Assembly: GCA_963783105.1 (NCBI GenBank)
Contig: CAWAMI010000001.1
Span: forward strand, 310,001-374,000
Reading direction: 5' to 3'
DNA length: 64,000 bases
From: JAVEDQ01 sp963783105
Lineage (GTDB): Bacteria; Actinomycetota; Actinomycetes; Frankiales; Frankiaceae
This document shows positions 8,608-18,457 of this stretch, in pieces (the stretch's first letter is position 1; the number at the start of each line of letters is the position of its first letter). Both the position numbers and the translations under genes were made by a program. The notes under the pieces were generated by a model, which saw only the letters and a list, made by a program, of their open reading frames with translations, made no database searches and was not told the origin of the DNA.

Positions 8608-9303
8608 TCAGCCGGTCCGGAGCGACTGGCCGATCGCGAGCTGGGTCGAGTCGACGCCGGGATTCAGCGACGCGATCCGCGTGGAGGAGATCCCGAGCCG
8701 CGCGGCGATGGCGCCGAAGTCGTCGCCCTCCTTCACCACGTAGCTGCCGGCGGAGGCACCGGCCGCGCTGCTCGAGGCGGACGAGCTGCTGGAGGCGGAC
8801 GAGGCGCTGCTCGAGGACGAGCTGCTGGACCGCGACGACGTGCTGGACCCCGACGACGTGCTGGACCCCGACGAGCTCGACGAACTCGCCGAGGAGCTCG
8901 CGCTACCCGGGATGGTCGACGACAGCGGCGAGGCCTCGTGGGTGCTCTCGTAGATCTGGCCGCTCCGGATCGTCGACGCCTCGGCGATGCCGACCGCGCT
9001 GCCCGGACCCCAGCGGCGGGGCGGGCCGGCATCGCGGCCCGGGGGGACGATCGAGATCGGCGTCGCGGCGGCGGCGTCGGCGTCGGCCTGGCCCGGAGCG
9101 GCCGCCGGTGCGCCCGTCGCGCTCAGGGCCCGGGCCTGCGCGGAGACGTAGACGGATCCCACGCCGGAGATGAACACCGACGCGGCGGCGATCGCGATGG
9201 CGGCGCGGTACCGGTCGGCCGACAGCCGGGTCGACGGTGCCGACAGGGCCGGAGCCGCCTTCACCGAAGCGAGGAGCGGGAGCGGCAGGGACTCAACGGC
9301 CAT
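8608..9303 (-). CDS. Membrane-anchored LysM-domain protein with Ser-rich linker
   Basis: 231 residues from ATG 9303, which has CGGAGGT six bases upstream. One N-terminal hydrophobic segment (AAIAIAAASVFISGVGSVYV, about residues 33-52) is a signal or anchor. A very serine-rich linker (about residues 120-185, partly built from short tandem DNA repeats around 8800-8900) leads to a C-terminal LysM repeat, SYVVKEGDDFGAIAARLGIS...LNPGVDSTQLAIGQSLR, which binds peptidoglycan. It likely sits outside the membrane attached to the cell wall. No catalytic domain is present. Confidence 0.8.
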   Translation of the reverse strand: MAVESLPLPLLASVKAAPALSAPSTRLSADRYRAAIAIAAASVFISGVGSVYVSAQARALSATGAPAAAPGQADADAAAATPISIVPPGRDAGPPRRWGPGSAVGIAEASTIRSGQIYESTHEASPLSSTIPGSASSSASSSSSSGSSTSSGSSTSSRSSSSSSSSASSASSSSSASSSAAGASAGSYVVKEGDDFGAIAARLGISSTRIASLNPGVDSTQLAIGQSLRTG

Positions 9304-9453
9304 GGTCGACCTCCGGGCGAGCTGGTGCGCGAGGGCACCGCGGTTGGACTCTCCCGCTATCGGCACGTCACCCGTTTGCCTTGAGCCCCGGATCTACAGC
9401 CGCCACGACGGGCTGCCGATACACCGTGCAGGGCGAGGTGCAGCTCAGCCGCT

Positions 9454-9535
9454 CAGTCGTTCCACGCTCAGCCAGCCAGTCGTTCCACGCTCAGCCAGCC
9501 AGTCGTTCCACGCTCAGCCAGCCAGTCGTTCCACG
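9454..9535. repeat. 23-bp tandem repeat spanning the 3' end of serC
   Basis: The motif CAGTCGTTCCACG recurs at 9454, 9477, 9500 and 9523, an exact 23-base period, with GCTCAGCCAGC between copies. The copy at 9523 is the last codons of serC on the minus strand and the TCA at 9514-9516 is its stop codon. The other copies therefore repeat the serC C-terminal codons and stop beyond the gene end. This looks like slippage duplication of the gene terminus. Confidence 0.9.
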
Positions 9536-10656
9536 ACGTGTTCGATGCACGCCGTCAGCGCCTCCACGTCGGCGGGATCGACGGCCGGGAACATGCCCAC
9601 CCGCAGCTGGTTGCGCCCCAGCTTGCGGTACGGCTCGACGTCGACCACCCCGTTCGCCCGCAGCACCTTCGCGACGGCGGCGGCGTCGACCGTGTCGTCG
9701 AAGTCGATCGTCCCGACGACCGGCGACCGCAGCTCGGGGTCCGCGACGAACGGCGTCGTGTACGACGTCTTCTCGGCCCAGGTGTAGAGCACCGAGCTGG
9801 ACTCCGTGGTGCGCGAGACGCACCAGTCGAGCCCGCCGCGCTCGAGCATCCACTCGACCTGGTCGGCGAACAGGAACAGCGTCGCCAGGGCCGGGGTGTT
9901 GTAGGTCTGGTCGAGCCGCGTGTTGTCGATCGCCGTCTGCAGGTCGTAGAAGGGCGGGATCCACCGGTCCGACGCCTTCAGCTCGGCGACCCGCTCCAGC
10001 GCCGCCGGCGAGAACAGCGCCGCGTACAGCCCGCCGTCGGCCGCGAAGTTCTTCTGCGGCGCGAAGTAGTAGACGTCGGACTGCGTGACGTCGATCGCGA
10101 CGCCGCCGGCCGCGCTCGTCGCGTCGACCAGCACCAGGGCGCCGTCGTCCGCCCCGTCGGGCCGCCGCACCGGCATGAGGACGCCGGTGGAGGTCTCGTT
10201 GTGCGGCTGGCAGTAGGCGTCGACGCCGGCCTCGGCGGACAGCTGCGGCGCGGACCCCGGGTCCGCGGAGAGCACCGTCGGGGCGTCCAGGAACGGCGCG
10301 CCCTTCGTCACGGAGGCGAACTTCGACGAGAACTCCCCGAGCACGGCGTGCTGCGACTTCTGCCGGATCAGCCCGAACGCGGCCGCGTCCCAGAAGGCCG
10401 TGCTGCCCCCGTTGCCGAGCACGACCTCGTAGCCGTCGGGCAGGCGGAACAGGTCGGACAGGCCGTCGCGCAGGCGCCGGACGACGCTGCGGACCGGGGC
10501 CTGCCGGTGCGACGTCCCCATCAGCGCCCGGCCGGTGTCGGCGAGCGCCGCGAGGGCCTCGGGACGGACCTTGGACGGTCCGCAGCCGAAGCGACCGTCG
10601 GTCGGGAGGAGTTCGGCGGGAAGGGTGATCGGCTCGCCGCTGCTCGGGCTGCTCAA
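9514..10656 (-). CDS. serC: Phosphoserine aminotransferase, mycobacterial type
   Basis: A 380-residue class V PLP aminotransferase that converts 3-phosphohydroxypyruvate and glutamate to phosphoserine in serine biosynthesis. The actinobacterial SerC hallmark is the start LPTDGRFGCGPSKVRPE, followed by MGTSHRQAPVR, LGNGGSTAFWDAA, and the PLP-lysine region YYFAPQKNFAADGG. Length is normal. It lies 45 bases downstream of citA on the same strand and probably shares its transcript. The pyridoxal-phosphate enzyme pdxH is just beyond, divergent from citA. Its 3' end carries the 23-bp tandem repeat. Confidence 0.95.
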   Translation of the reverse strand: MSSPSSGEPITLPAELLPTDGRFGCGPSKVRPEALAALADTGRALMGTSHRQAPVRSVVRRLRDGLSDLFRLPDGYEVVLGNGGSTAFWDAAAFGLIRQKSQHAVLGEFSSKFASVTKGAPFLDAPTVLSADPGSAPQLSAEAGVDAYCQPHNETSTGVLMPVRRPDGADDGALVLVDATSAAGGVAIDVTQSDVYYFAPQKNFAADGGLYAALFSPAALERVAELKASDRWIPPFYDLQTAIDNTRLDQTYNTPALATLFLFADQVEWMLERGGLDWCVSRTTESSSVLYTWAEKTSYTTPFVADPELRSPVVGTIDFDDTVDAAAVAKVLRANGVVDVEPYRKLGRNQLRVGMFPAVDPADVEALTACIEHVVERLAG

Positions 10657-10701
10657 GGTCGGACTGCTCCTTCGTCGGTCGGTCTCAGCGGGGCGGAGGC
10701 G

Positions 10702-11823
10702 TCACATCTGGTGGCCGGGCGGGACGGTGCCGGTCTCGACGTCGTCGGGGTGCCGCGGGCCGGGGCCGATGTACTTGGCGGACGGCCGGATCAGCCGGCC
10801 GGTGCGCTTCTGCTCGAGGATGTGCGCGCTCCACCCGGCGGTGCGGGCGCAGGTGAACATCGAGGTGAACATGTGCGGCGGGACCTCGGCGAAGTCGAGA
10901 ACGACCGCCGACCAGAACTCGACGTTGGTCGCGAGCACCCGGTCCGGCCGGCGTTCCTTCAGCTCGGCGAGGGCGGCCTCCTCGAGTGCCTCCGCGACCT
11001 CGTAGCGCTTGGAACCGAGTTCCTGCGCGGTGCGCCGCAGCACCCGGGCGCGCGGGTCCTCGGCGCGGTAGACGCGGTGGCCGAAGCCCATCAGCCGCTG
11101 ACCGCTGTCGAGCAGCTTCTTCACGTAGGCCCGCGGGTCGCCCTCGCGCTCGACGTCGTCGAGCATCTTCAGCACGCGGGACGGGGCGCCGCCGTGCAGC
11201 GGACCCGACAGGGCGCCGATGGCCGAGGAGATGCAGGCGGCCACGTCGGCGCCGGTGGAGGCGACGACGCGGGAGGTGAACGTCGAGGCGTTCATGCCGT
11301 GCTCGGCGGCGGAGACGAAGTAGGCGTCGACCGCCTTGACGTGCTTGGGGTCGGGCTCGCCCCGCCAGCGGATCATCATCCGCTCGACGATCGTGGCGGC
11401 CTTGTCGACCTCCTTCTGCGGGACCATCGGGTAGCCGAGGCCGCGGGCGGCCTGACCGACGAAGGACATCGCCGTCACCGAGATCCGCGCGAGGTCGTCG
11501 CGGGCCTGCTGGTCATCGATGTCGATGAGCTGCTGCAGGCCCCACTGCGGCGCCATCATCGCGATCGCGCTCTGCACGTCGACCCGGATGTCACCCGAGT
11601 GCACCGGCACGGGCGTCGGCTCGGCCGGCGGCAGGCCGGGCTTGAACTTGCCGTCGACCAGCAGGCCCCAGACGTTGCCGAAGGAGATGCGGTTGACGAG
11701 GTCCTCGATGTCGACGCCGCGGTAGCGGAGGGAGTTGCCCTCCTTGTCGGGCTCGGCGATCTCCGTCTCGAAGGCGATGACCCCTTCGAGTCCCGGCTTG
11801 AAGACGGTCTCCGTGTCGGCCAT
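10702..11823 (-). CDS. citA: Citrate synthase 2 (CitA type)
   Basis: A 373-residue citrate synthase condensing acetyl-CoA with oxaloacetate. Active-site motifs are intact: His in AAEHGMNASTFTSRV, GALSGPLHGGAP, and MGFGHRVYRAEDPRA, with the catalytic Asp further on near VEFWSAVVLDF. The N-terminus FKPGLEGVIAFETEIAEPDK matches the short actinobacterial CitA branch rather than the larger hexameric enzyme. ATG at 11823 was chosen because the open frame upstream is unrelated Arg-rich sequence. Probably co-transcribed with serC; the 191-base gap to pdxH must contain two promoters. Confidence 0.93.
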   Translation of the reverse strand: MADTETVFKPGLEGVIAFETEIAEPDKEGNSLRYRGVDIEDLVNRISFGNVWGLLVDGKFKPGLPPAEPTPVPVHSGDIRVDVQSAIAMMAPQWGLQQLIDIDDQQARDDLARISVTAMSFVGQAARGLGYPMVPQKEVDKAATIVERMMIRWRGEPDPKHVKAVDAYFVSAAEHGMNASTFTSRVVASTGADVAACISSAIGALSGPLHGGAPSRVLKMLDDVEREGDPRAYVKKLLDSGQRLMGFGHRVYRAEDPRARVLRRTAQELGSKRYEVAEALEEAALAELKERRPDRVLATNVEFWSAVVLDFAEVPPHMFTSMFTCARTAGWSAHILEQKRTGRLIRPSAKYIGPGPRHPDDVETGTVPPGHQM

Positions 11824-12014
11824 GACTCTCCTGATCGCCTGTCTCGGTGCCGCTGTCGGCCTGTGGGCCGCCAGCGGCGTCTGCGGGTTCCGCGGGTCTG
11901 CGGATGCGCCCGATCCCGTTCGGGATGCGGCCGGTTCCGCCGTCATTCTTATCGCTGATCGCCCGCACGTGAGGTTCGGGTGCGTTCGGGTGCCCGCGGG
12001 GCAGCACTCCAGAC

Positions 12015-12734
12015 ATGGCTGTTCCACCGCCCGGCCCGCGCCCGAGCCCCTCCCCCGGTCCCGCCCTTCCGCCCTCCGAGGGCCTGCCGCCCGCCGACCT
12101 GACGGCGCTGCGCCGGGAGTACGGCAACCGGTCCTTCGAGCCGGAGGACCTCGCCCCCACCTGGTGGGAGCAGTTCGGCGTCTGGTTCTCCGACGCGGCC
12201 GGGCTGACCGAGCCCAACGCAATGGTGCTGGCCAGCGTCGACGCGAGCGGCTACCCGCGGGCGCGGACGGTCCTGCTCAAGGCCGTCGAACCGGCCGGCT
12301 TCCTCTGGGCCACGAACTACCGCAGCCGCAAGGGCCGCGACCTCGACACGACCGGGCAGGCGGGCCTGCTGTTCCCCTGGCACGACCTGCAGCGCCAGGT
12401 GCACGCCGAGGGTCCGGTCGAACGCGTCAGCGCGGCCGAGTCGGACCGGATCTGGGCCGCCCGCCCGAGGGCGTCCCAGCTCTCGGCGCTGGCCTCGCAC
12501 CAGTCCGAGGTGGTCGCGTCGCGCGCGGAGATCGAGGAGCGCATCCGGGAGTTGGACGCGGCACATCCGGACGACGTCCCCCGGCCGGAGCACTGGGGTG
12601 GTTACCGGCTGCGTCCCCGCAGCGTCGAGTTCTGGCAGGGACGGGTCAACCGGCTGCACGACCGGTTGCGGTACCGCTGCGTCGGCGAGCCGTTGGACCC
12701 GTCCGGTTGGACCGTCGAGCGGCTCGAGCCCTGA
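12015..12734 (+). CDS. pdxH: Pyridoxamine 5'-phosphate oxidase
   Basis: A 239-residue FMN oxidase that makes pyridoxal 5'-phosphate from pyridoxine or pyridoxamine phosphate. Visible family motifs are EPNAMVLASVDASGYPRARTVLLK, ATNYRSRKGRDLD, the phosphate/FMN-binding LLFPWHDLQRQVHAEG, and the C-terminal EFWQGRVNRLHDR that closes the active site. The first 25 residues are a Pro-rich extension. It is divergent from citA-serC; PLP is the cofactor of SerC, giving a functional link. Confidence 0.95.
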   Translation: MAVPPPGPRPSPSPGPALPPSEGLPPADLTALRREYGNRSFEPEDLAPTWWEQFGVWFSDAAGLTEPNAMVLASVDASGYPRARTVLLKAVEPAGFLWATNYRSRKGRDLDTTGQAGLLFPWHDLQRQVHAEGPVERVSAAESDRIWAARPRASQLSALASHQSEVVASRAEIEERIRELDAAHPDDVPRPEHWGGYRLRPRSVEFWQGRVNRLHDRLRYRCVGEPLDPSGWTVERLEP

Positions 12735-12847
12735 GGGCGTGCGTCCTGGCCTCTGAGGTGCTACACCGTGCTGCGATGAGCCACACGGTCCGGGGCGAGA
12801 ACGCTTTCGCGGCGCAACCATCGCCTATCCTGGCGGGGGTGCCTCCC

Positions 12848-14323
12848 GTGCTGAGCAATGTCGCGAACACAGGCTCCGCCCTGCTCGGAGCGGCCCGCGA
12901 CTTCTTCACCGAGCCACAGGGCCATCTGACGCCCGTCGGCTACCGGCACCGCATCGAACAGATGCGCGCGCAGCTCGCGGGCCTGCCGCCGGACGTTCCG
13001 GTCCGACTCCGGAAGCGGACGTCCAACCTGTTCCGTCCGCGCGAGGACAGCCCGGGCACGTTGGACACCACCGGACTGACCGGCGTCCTGTCGATCGACC
13101 GCGAGGCGCGCACCGCGGACGTGCTGGGCATGACGACCTACGAGGACCTCGTCGCCGCCACCCTGCCGTACGGACTCATGCCGCTGGTCGTCCCGCAGCT
13201 GAAGACCATCACTCTCGGTGGCGCCGTGACCGGCCTCGGCATCGAGTCGACGTCGTTCCGCAACGGGCTTCCGCACGAGTCCGTCCTCGAGATGGACGTG
13301 CTCACCGGCGACGGCCGCATCCTGCTCGTCACCCCGGACAACGAGCACGCCGACCTGTTCGCCGGCTTCCCGAACAGCTACGGCACGCTCGGCTACGCGC
13401 TGCGGCTGCGGATCGAACTCGAAGAGGTAACGCCGTACGTCCACGTGCGGCACCTGCCCTTCGACGACCTGGACGAGGCCGCCGCCGCGCTGGAACAGAT
13501 CGCGCTCGACGGCGAGTACGACGGCCGGCGGGTCGACTTCCTCGACGGGTCCTGGTTCCCCCTGCGCGACCCCGGGGTCTCGGAGACGTACCTGACGCTC
13601 GGGACCTACGCGTCGTCGCTGCCGTCCGGCGTGACGCCCTCGGACTACACCGGCCAGGACATCTACTACCGCTCGATCCAGCGCTCCGGCCGCTCGGACG
13701 GCGAGGACTGGATGACGATCGCCCAGTACCTGTGGCGCTGGGATACCGACTGGTTCTGGTGCTCGCGGGCCTTCGGCGCCCAGAACCCCCGCATCCGCCG
13801 CTTCTGGCCGGCGCGGTGGCGGCGCTCCAACGTCTACTGGCGCATCGTCGGCCTCGAGCGGAAGTACCGGGTCAAGGCGCGGATGGACGCGCGCAAGGGG
13901 CTGCCGGAGCGCGAGGAGGTCATCCAGGACATCGAGGTGCCCGCCGCCCGGGTGCCCGAGTTCCTCCGCTTCCTGCACGCGCAGACCGGCATCGAGCCGG
14001 TGTGGCTGTGCCCGCTGCGGCAGCGGGACCCGTCCCAGGTGTGGGACCTCTACGCCTTCGAGCCCGACCGGCTCTACGTCAACATCGGCTTCTGGTCGAC
14101 CGCGCCGCTGCCGCCGGGCGAGAGCGACGGCTACCACAACCGGCGCATCGAACAGATGGTCGCCGAGCTCGGTGGCCGCAAATCGCTGTACTCCACGGCG
14201 TTCTACCCGCCCGAACAGTTCTGGTCGCTGTACGGCGGCGCGCGCTACGAGGTGCTGAAGAAGACCTACGACCCGTCCGGTCGGCTGCTCGACCTCTACG
14301 CCAAGACCGTCGGACGCTCATGA
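12848..14323 (+). CDS. FAD-binding oxidoreductase of the 10-methyl fatty acid (TmsA/BfaA, Rv0449c-like) type
   Basis: About 491 residues. It carries an FAD_binding_4 (VAO/DHCR24-like) domain: RKRTSNLFR, GLTGVLSIDREARTADVLGMTTYEDLV, GGAVTGLGIESTSFRNGLPHESV and GYALRLRIELEEV. Residues around DWFWCSRAFGAQNP and WLCPLRQRD follow the DHCR24-like pattern. It is followed at 40 bases by a cyclopropane-synthase-like methyltransferase; such pairs are known to convert oleoyl chains to 10-methylstearate, this protein reducing the 10-methylene intermediate. Starts at ATG 12776 and GTG 12839 are in frame; GTG 12848 was chosen because a GGCGGGGG ribosome site lies before it. Pathway role is inferred from the pairing. 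Confidence 0.78.
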   Translation: MLSNVANTGSALLGAARDFFTEPQGHLTPVGYRHRIEQMRAQLAGLPPDVPVRLRKRTSNLFRPREDSPGTLDTTGLTGVLSIDREARTADVLGMTTYEDLVAATLPYGLMPLVVPQLKTITLGGAVTGLGIESTSFRNGLPHESVLEMDVLTGDGRILLVTPDNEHADLFAGFPNSYGTLGYALRLRIELEEVTPYVHVRHLPFDDLDEAAAALEQIALDGEYDGRRVDFLDGSWFPLRDPGVSETYLTLGTYASSLPSGVTPSDYTGQDIYYRSIQRSGRSDGEDWMTIAQYLWRWDTDWFWCSRAFGAQNPRIRRFWPARWRRSNVYWRIVGLERKYRVKARMDARKGLPEREEVIQDIEVPAARVPEFLRFLHAQTGIEPVWLCPLRQRDPSQVWDLYAFEPDRLYVNIGFWSTAPLPPGESDGYHNRRIEQMVAELGGRKSLYSTAFYPPEQFWSLYGGARYEVLKKTYDPSGRLLDLYAKTVGRS

Positions 14324-14363
14324 CCCCACCCGTCCGCATCCCCCACCCTGCAGAGGAGCCCGC

Positions 14364-15638
14364 GTGAAGCGCACACCCGTCGCCGAGCTGTTGAGCGGCG
14401 TGCTCGGCCGCGCGCCGATCCGCATCACCGCCTACGACGGCAGCACGGCCGGCCCGGCCGACGCCGTCGTCGGGGTCCGTGTGAACAGCCCGAAGGCGCT
14501 GTCCTACCTGCTGTTCTCGCCGGGCCAGATCGGGCTGGGCCGGGCCTTCGTCTCGGGCGAGCTCGACATCACCGGCGACCTCTACGCCGGGCTCGGGATG
14601 GTGTACCACGAGCACGTCGGCGAGGTGTCGCTGGCCGCGAAGCTCGACGTCCTGCGCAACGTGGACCCGAAGGCCCTGCGCTGGGTGGACCCGCCGCCGC
14701 AGGAGTACGGCGCCAAGCGGCCGCTGCAGCGTCTGGCGCAGATCCGCGCCGGCCTGAGGCGGCACTCGAAGGAGCGCGACGCCCAGGTCATCGGGCACCA
14801 CTACGACATCTCGAACCGGTTCTACGAGCTGGTGCTCGGGCCGTCGATGGTCTACACCTGCGCCGCCTACCCCGAGGTCGACTCCTCGCTGGAGGAGGCG
14901 CAGTGGGCCAAGCACGACCTGGTCGCCCGCAAGCTCGCGCTGAAGCCCGGCATGCGGCTGCTCGACGTCGGGTGCGGCTGGGGCGGCATGGCCCGGCACG
15001 CGGCGAAGCACTACGGCGTGCAGGTCGTGGCCGTGACCCTGTCCCGGCAGCAGGCCGAGTGGGGCGCGAAGGCGGTGGCCGACCAGGGGCTGTCCGAGCT
15101 GGTGGAGATCCGGCACGGGGACTACCGCGACGTGCCGGAGGACGGCTTCGACGCCGTCTCCTCGATCGGGCTGACCGAGCACATCGGCGTGAAGAACGTG
15201 CCGAGCTACTTCTCCTTCCTGGCGTCGAAGCTGCGGCCGCAGGGGCGGATGCTCAACCACTGCATCACCCGGCCGCGCACGACCGACCACGCCACGACCG
15301 ACGGCTTCATCGACCGCTACGTCTTCCCGGACGGGGAGCTCACGTCGGTGGCGACGCTGGCCGGCCACATGCAGGCGGCCGGGCTCGAGGTGCGGCACGA
15401 GGAGACGCTGCGCGAGCACTACGCGATGACGCTGCGGGACTGGTGCCGCAACCTCGACGCGCACTGGGACGAGGCCGTGGCCGAGGTCGGCGAGGGCACC
15501 GCCCGGGTGTGGGCGCTCTACATGGCGGGCTCGCGGCTGGCGTTCGAGAAGGGCGACCTGGAGCTGCATCACCTGCTCGGGGTCAGGTCCCACAACGGTG
15601 TCTCGGGCATGCCGCTGCGCCCGGACTGGGGCGTCTGA
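14364..15638 (+). CDS. SAM-dependent fatty acyl methyltransferase (TmsB/BfaB, UfaA1/CFA-synthase-like)
   Basis: A 424-residue member of the cyclopropane-fatty-acyl-phospholipid synthase family. Motifs: QVIGHHYDISNRFYELVLGPSMVYTCAAY, SAM motif I LLDVGCGWGGMARHAA, VTLSRQQAEW, and the catalytic-region FDAVSSIGLTEHIG, with HCITRPRTT near residue 300. GTG at 14364 has AGAGGAG seven bases before it. Together with the preceding flavoprotein it would methylenate the double bond of membrane oleoyl chains, giving 10-methyl branched acids. A third gene (tmsC type) found in some clusters is not seen here. Confidence 0.82.
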   Translation: MKRTPVAELLSGVLGRAPIRITAYDGSTAGPADAVVGVRVNSPKALSYLLFSPGQIGLGRAFVSGELDITGDLYAGLGMVYHEHVGEVSLAAKLDVLRNVDPKALRWVDPPPQEYGAKRPLQRLAQIRAGLRRHSKERDAQVIGHHYDISNRFYELVLGPSMVYTCAAYPEVDSSLEEAQWAKHDLVARKLALKPGMRLLDVGCGWGGMARHAAKHYGVQVVAVTLSRQQAEWGAKAVADQGLSELVEIRHGDYRDVPEDGFDAVSSIGLTEHIGVKNVPSYFSFLASKLRPQGRMLNHCITRPRTTDHATTDGFIDRYVFPDGELTSVATLAGHMQAAGLEVRHEETLREHYAMTLRDWCRNLDAHWDEAVAEVGEGTARVWALYMAGSRLAFEKGDLELHHLLGVRSHNGVSGMPLRPDWGV

Positions 15639-15679
15639 CCCTCCCGCCGCCTCGCTCACGGCCCCGCGCTCGGCTGGGC

Positions 15680-15721
15680 TGTGCGGACTTACGGCACCCC
15701 TGGAGGCGGTGAACCCGCACA
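15680..15721. repeat. Palindromic repeat, copy 1
   Basis: About 42 bases starting TGTGCGGACTTACG and ending GGTGAACCCGCACA. The ends are inverted (TGTGCGG / CCGCACA) and an inner CACC / GGTG pair is nested. It is one of three related elements around the AbiEi-like gene and is followed by the shared sequence GCCTGGCG. Confidence 0.8.
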
Positions 15722-15764
15722 GCCTGGCGCGCCACGCAGGCTCAGACCCCGCCACAACCCAGGG

Positions 15765-15806
15765 TGTGCGAACTTACGACACCCCCGGGGGCTGTGAACC
15801 CGCACA
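15765..15806. repeat. Palindromic repeat, copy 2, forming the 3' end of the AbiEi-like gene
   Basis: Starts TGTGCGAACTTACGAC and ends CTGTGAACCCGCACA, followed by GCCTGGCG as in copy 1. On the minus strand it encodes the last residues of the AbiEi-like protein and supplies its stop codon (TTA at 15774-15776), so the repeat has become part of the coding end. Confidence 0.8.
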
Positions 15807-16724
15807 GCCTGGCGGGCACCGGAACTCGCCGCTCCACCCGAGCCGCCGCAGCCCGGTGGCGATGGTCTCGGCTATCAGATGCGGGTCGGTGAGCAGGATG
15901 AAGCCAGGGAAGCGCAGCGTGGGCAGCCCCTGATTGCTGTTCCGGTTGTCGCGCTGCATGTCCGCCCACCACGACGACGCCTCCAGATGCACGGTGCGAC
16001 CGTCAAACTCCGCGAGAAGGGTCCCGAGCGGCAGGTCGTAGGCGGCGTCGGCAACGGACGGCCCGATACGGCGCTGTCTCTGCGGGTCGGGCAGGCCGTG
16101 GGAGGAGCAGGCGTCGTGGTGCAACACCTCGATGAGGGAGTGCGCACCTTCGCCGGCAAGCCGCAGCACGCGCTCCATCAGCTGCCGCCGCGGCAGGTTG
16201 TTCGAACAGCGAGCCAGCGCTGAGGTGAGGCGGTCGGCTGTCGTCACCCGACGCTGGACCGCCGAGGCAAGGAGCGCGACGGCGCGGTGGTCATCGGAGG
16301 CTGCCGCGGCCGAATCGAGCACCGCCCGCTCCACTCGGAAGCGCGGGGGCTTGGCGTCAGGCTGGATGTCGGCCTCGTGCATACGCCGGGTGCGAAGGAT
16401 GCGGACTCCCGTCCGGGAGAGGACGGTCCGGGTGCTCGGGATCGCTACCCGGACCACATCCGGCGGGTCGCTCTTGCGGTCCACGAGCCACCAGGCGCTC
16501 TGATGACTCGCGACGGCGCCCTTCCCGGCGTACAGGCAGGCCGCCCAGATCCGTTGCTCGACGTCGAGCTCACCGGTCCAGGTTCCGTACACGCCCGGGT
16601 GGATGCGCTGCCACTTGCCGACGGCCACCCGATGCGCGACTGCCTTGCCGGACAGCGAGTGCTCGGCGGCTTGCGCAAGCGTGACAACGCCGCGCTGCTC
16701 CGCCAGCAACTCGTCCAGGTCCAT
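15774..16724 (-). CDS. AbiEi-antitoxin-like protein with DUF559-type C-terminal domain
   Basis: About 316 residues. The N-terminus (LLAEQRGVVTLAQAAEHSLSGKAVAHRVAVGKWQRIHPGVYG) is the winged-helix AbiEi antitoxin N-terminal domain. The C-terminus keeps the plan of DUF559/VSR-like nucleases: LLAEFDGRTVHLEASSWWADMQRDNRNSNQGLPTLRF, with Glu and Asp in the AEFDG strand. Such proteins are common and single in actinobacteria; no AbiEii toxin gene is adjacent. ATG 16724 was chosen; a GTG about 18 bases earlier and a start at 16799 are possible. The last 11 residues come from a palindromic repeat. Function is unproven. Confidence 0.7.
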   Translation of the reverse strand: MDLDELLAEQRGVVTLAQAAEHSLSGKAVAHRVAVGKWQRIHPGVYGTWTGELDVEQRIWAACLYAGKGAVASHQSAWWLVDRKSDPPDVVRVAIPSTRTVLSRTGVRILRTRRMHEADIQPDAKPPRFRVERAVLDSAAAASDDHRAVALLASAVQRRVTTADRLTSALARCSNNLPRRQLMERVLRLAGEGAHSLIEVLHHDACSSHGLPDPQRQRRIGPSVADAAYDLPLGTLLAEFDGRTVHLEASSWWADMQRDNRNSNQGLPTLRFPGFILLTDPHLIAETIATGLRRLGWSGEFRCPPGCAGSQPPGVS

Positions 16725-16814
16725 GCGCTCAGGCTGGCCCACCGAACCCCGTCCACGCTCGGGCGTCTGGACATCTGTGGATCCGCGACAGTCGTCCACA
16801 TACAGGCGTCAGCC

Positions 16815-16855
16815 GTGCGAGTCCACCGCACCCAGAACGGCGGTGAACCCGCACA
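16815..16855. repeat. Palindromic repeat, copy 3 (diverged)
   Basis: Starts GTGCGAGTCCACCGCACCC and ends GGCGGTGAACCCGCACA. Shares the right end exactly with copies 1 and 2 and has the same nested pairing. It lies upstream of the AbiEi-like gene, so the gene is flanked by members of the family. Confidence 0.65.
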
Positions 16856-16862
16856 ACCCCGG

Positions 16863-16909
16863 GCACGACGAAGGCCGCGGCGCCCAGCGCGCGCGGCCTT
16901 CGTTCGTGC
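16863..16909 (-). terminator. Strong hairpin terminator of the sigma factor gene
   Basis: CGAAGGCCGCG (16869-16879) pairs perfectly with CGCGGCCTTCG (16892-16902), extended by CACGA/TCGTG outside a one-base bulge. It starts just past the sigma gene stop (16920) on its downstream side. No long T run, as usual in actinobacteria. Confidence 0.8.
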
Positions 16910-16919
16910 AGTGACTTGC

Positions 16920-18185
<1,266 letters not shown>

Positions 18186-18457
18186 AAGTCTTTCAGTCTC
18201 GACGCGGGAAATCGGTCGTTGCGAGGTATCGTGGGCGCCAGATCGGGGTTCCGACCCGTCGGTCACTACAACGACCAGCGGGCGCGAACTACTCCCGCTT
18301 AGCCCGCTTGGCTGCGGGCCGACCTGATCAGGCTAGCCGAGTTGGGCCATCCCGTCACGGGGCGAATCTGCGTGATGACTCGCACATCCCTTACGTGAGT
18401 GAACTATTGACAACGCGGAACCATCCGCAGCGCCATTCGTTCCCCTGGTCAGACGAT

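Noticed and set aside
9454..9535. CRISPR-like appearance of the regular repeats
   Set aside because: The 23-base period leaves no variable spacer, and no cas genes are nearby.
9538..11958. 806-codon open frame opposite serC and citA
   Set aside because: Shadow frame; both minus-strand genes have clear active sites.
12776..12847. ATG 12776 as start of the FAD oxidoreductase
   Set aside because: No ribosome site within range; GTG 12848 has a strong one and the extra 24 residues show no family similarity. Kept as an alternative only.
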